Of a stretch of 64,000 nt of DNA, positions 62,955-64,000 are shown one piece after another. The notes beneath the pieces are model-generated. The model ran no database searches and had not been told where the DNA came from. It saw only the letters and a list, made by a program, of their open reading frames with translations. Position 1 is the stretch's first letter, and each line of letters begins with the position of its first letter. The position numbers and the translations under genes were made by a program. The stretch spans positions 434,001 to 498,000 of the forward strand of contig CAVPUY010000005.1 of the NCBI GenBank assembly GCA_963709075.1, read 5' to 3'. The stretch is from Palsa-506 sp963709075 (GTDB taxonomy: Bacteria; Actinomycetota; Actinomycetes; Streptosporangiales; Streptosporangiaceae).

Positions 62955-63281
62955 TGCATGCACTCCTCATGACGCCGCCGGTCCGCCGTGAGCTCCGGCG
63001 ATGGGCGGCCAAAGTAACTATGGCCTCATGGCCCCTCACTTGGACTCTATCGACCCTGGAGGCCACCGGGGACATAGCCGACCGCCAGTGTTTAGTAATT
63101 CGCTGTCCCTGGCCGCTCCGGATACCGGGCCGGCCAGGGATGCCCGCGAACGCCGCGGCCTCCGGCGAGGACCAGCCAGCCGCCGGGCCCGCTGGCCGAC
63201 CGAAAAGACTTCCCGCCGCACAGCACATCAGGATGCCCGGCGCATTTACTACACAGGAGCTTGACATTCAGCGGAGGCGGG
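62955..63281. other. intergenic region between divergent ppdK and sigma factor genes
   Basis: This 327-base gap holds the promoters of both genes. TTGACA occurs at 63261-63266, but only 16 bases before the sigma ATG, so it is not a likely -35 box. Short open frames on both strands have no family features. The TTTAGTAATT stretch near 63091-63100 is the only AT-rich patch. Confidence 0.55.
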
Positions 63282-63794
63282 ATGACGTTCGAGGAATTCG
63301 CGGCCACCCGGCTGCCCGCGTTGCTGAATTTCGCCGCGGTGCTGACCGGTGACCGGGCGGTCGCCGAGGATCTGGCCCAGGACGTGCTGATCCGGGCGTA
63401 TTCCCGGTGGGCCCGGATCGGCGGACTGGACCGGCCGGAATCCTACGTCCGGAAGATGATCCTGAACGAGTTCCTGTCCTGGCGGCGCCGGTCATGGCGG
63501 CTCGTGCTCGCGGGCGGCGTCCCGGCCGAGACCGCCAGCAGCGCGCCCGATCATGCCGACCAGTACACCGAGCGCGACGCGCTGCTGGCCGAGCTCGCGA
63601 AGCTACCCAGGCGACAGCGCGCCGTGCTCGTGCTCCGGTACTACGAGGACCGGGGCGACGCCGAGATCGCCGAGCTACTCGGCTGCGCGCCGGGCACCGT
63701 CCGCGGCTACGCGTCGCGGGCGCTCACGGCGCTGCGCATCGAACTGGGCCCGCAGCCACCGCGAGCGCCCGCATACCTGAAGGAGCAGAGTTAA
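63282..63794 (+). CDS. SigE-family ECF RNA polymerase sigma factor, second copy
   Basis: The 170-residue protein has region 2 (FAAVLTGDRAVAEDLAQDVL, IRAYSRWARIGG) and region 4 (KLPRRQRAVLVLRYYEDRGD, AEIAELLGCAPGTVRGYASR). ATG 63282 has GCGGAGGCGG upstream. It is followed with a one-base overlap (TAATG) by a membrane protein gene, the same cassette layout as at 42.3-43.8 kb. Confidence 0.93.
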   Translation: MTFEEFAATRLPALLNFAAVLTGDRAVAEDLAQDVLIRAYSRWARIGGLDRPESYVRKMILNEFLSWRRRSWRLVLAGGVPAETASSAPDHADQYTERDALLAELAKLPRRQRAVLVLRYYEDRGDAEIAELLGCAPGTVRGYASRALTALRIELGPQPPRAPAYLKEQS

Positions 63795-64000
63795 TGCCGG
63801 CCGAAGATGACCTCCGGGTCGCGCTGCGCTCGCTGGAACGCCACGCCCCCGACGCTGACGCGCTCCTGCTCCGGCTTTCCCGATCGCCAGGACGCCGCCG
63901 CCCTGGCCTTCCGCGCTGGCTGCGCCGAGCTGGCTGGCTTCCCGGGGCTGGCTGGCTGCGGGTAATCACGCCGCTGGCCGCGGCCGCCGCTGTCATCGCC
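63794..64000 (+). CDS. membrane protein partner of the second SigE factor, truncated by window end
   Basis: The visible 69 codons start MPAEDDLRVALRSLERHAPD, a cytoplasmic head, then Arg-rich RRRPGLPRWLRRAGW and the beginning of a membrane segment (RVITPLAAAAAVIA). Layout and position mirror the partner gene at 42310-43229. An anti-sigma or sensor role is likely but unproved. The rest lies outside the window. Confidence 0.7.
   Translation, partial: MPAEDDLRVALRSLERHAPDADALLLRLSRSPGRRRPGLPRWLRRAGWLPGAGWLRVITPLAAAAAVIA

Noticed and set aside
63261..63266. TTGACA as a -35 box for the second sigma factor
   Set aside because: It is only 16 bases from the start codon, leaving no room for a -10 box and start site; TTG here could even be read as an alternative start.

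Overview
The window is very GC-rich DNA from an actinomycete. It looks like a soil filamentous type, probably near Streptosporangiales/Streptomyces. The evidence is an XRE-DUF5753/DUF397/RsbW-like ATPase trio, two SigE-family sigma factors with membrane partners, an F420-type luciferase-like oxidoreductase, a dut-DUF3710-TrkA-TrkA-TRAM methyltransferase block, Corynebacterium-type glycogen genes, DUF1707 and DUF4232 proteins, and a dgt-dnaG-principal sigma block. No phage, insertion sequence, CRISPR array or rRNA was seen. One tRNA-Asn is present. This is mainly ordinary chromosome.

Layout. 0-3 kb: two YceI-family genes, a luciferase-like oxidoreductase and an HxlR regulator. 3-7.2 kb: RNA methyltransferase, two TrkA/RCK proteins, DUF3710 and dUTPase. 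7.2-10.9 kb: an AI-2E-family membrane protein with a collagen-like N-terminus, DUF3093, DUF4235 and a methyltransferase. 11.1-13.5 kb: glgC and glgA. 13.6-14.8 kb: DUF1707 and VOC proteins. 14.8-18.9 kb: a divergent locus with an HTH-citrate synthase coupled to a persulfide-dioxygenase-like MBL-rhodanese protein on one side and a homocitrate/isopropylmalate-synthase-like enzyme on the other. 19-20.6 kb: HhH-GPD and MBL proteins. 20.6-24.3 kb: a four-gene ABC-2 exporter operon. 24.4-26.6 kb: the anti-sigma/DUF397/XRE trio. 26.6-31.9 kb: a FolD paralogue, then a DUF4129/MoxR/DUF58 cluster. 31.9-42.1 kb: PhzF, gamma-glutamyltransferase, two DUF4232 lipoproteins, a DUF885 peptidase, a two-component system, a GT39-type membrane protein and a PCuAC-like lipoprotein. 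42.3-46.8 kb: a SigE cassette, DUF1707, a second DnaN-like clamp, DUF6295 and dienelactone hydrolase. 47-50 kb: a MarR regulator and an MFS exporter. 50-53.7 kb: tRNA-Asn, a YtxH-like protein and a DUF222-HNH gene. 54-63 kb: principal sigma factor, dnaG, DUF1089-like and HAD genes, dgt and ppdK. 63.3-64 kb: a second SigE cassette, cut by the window end.

About sixteen genes are broken by apparent single-base frameshifts, usually in G/C runs. The reading continues perfectly in another frame. They include housekeeping genes (ppdK, glgA, a TRAM methyltransferase), so consensus or assembly error is more likely than gene decay. I annotate each as one gene and state where the frame changes.

The strongest leads are four. 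First, the divergent HTH-citrate synthase locus, whose 17.5-kb intergenic region carries repeated TTGAT/ATCAA half-sites. Second, two abutting GTGCA-N8-TGCAC palindromes in front of the DUF397/XRE genes. Third, a FolD paralogue lacking its catalytic lysine. Fourth, a DnaN paralogue away from any visible dnaA context. All functional calls come from reading motifs by eye, since no database search was possible.
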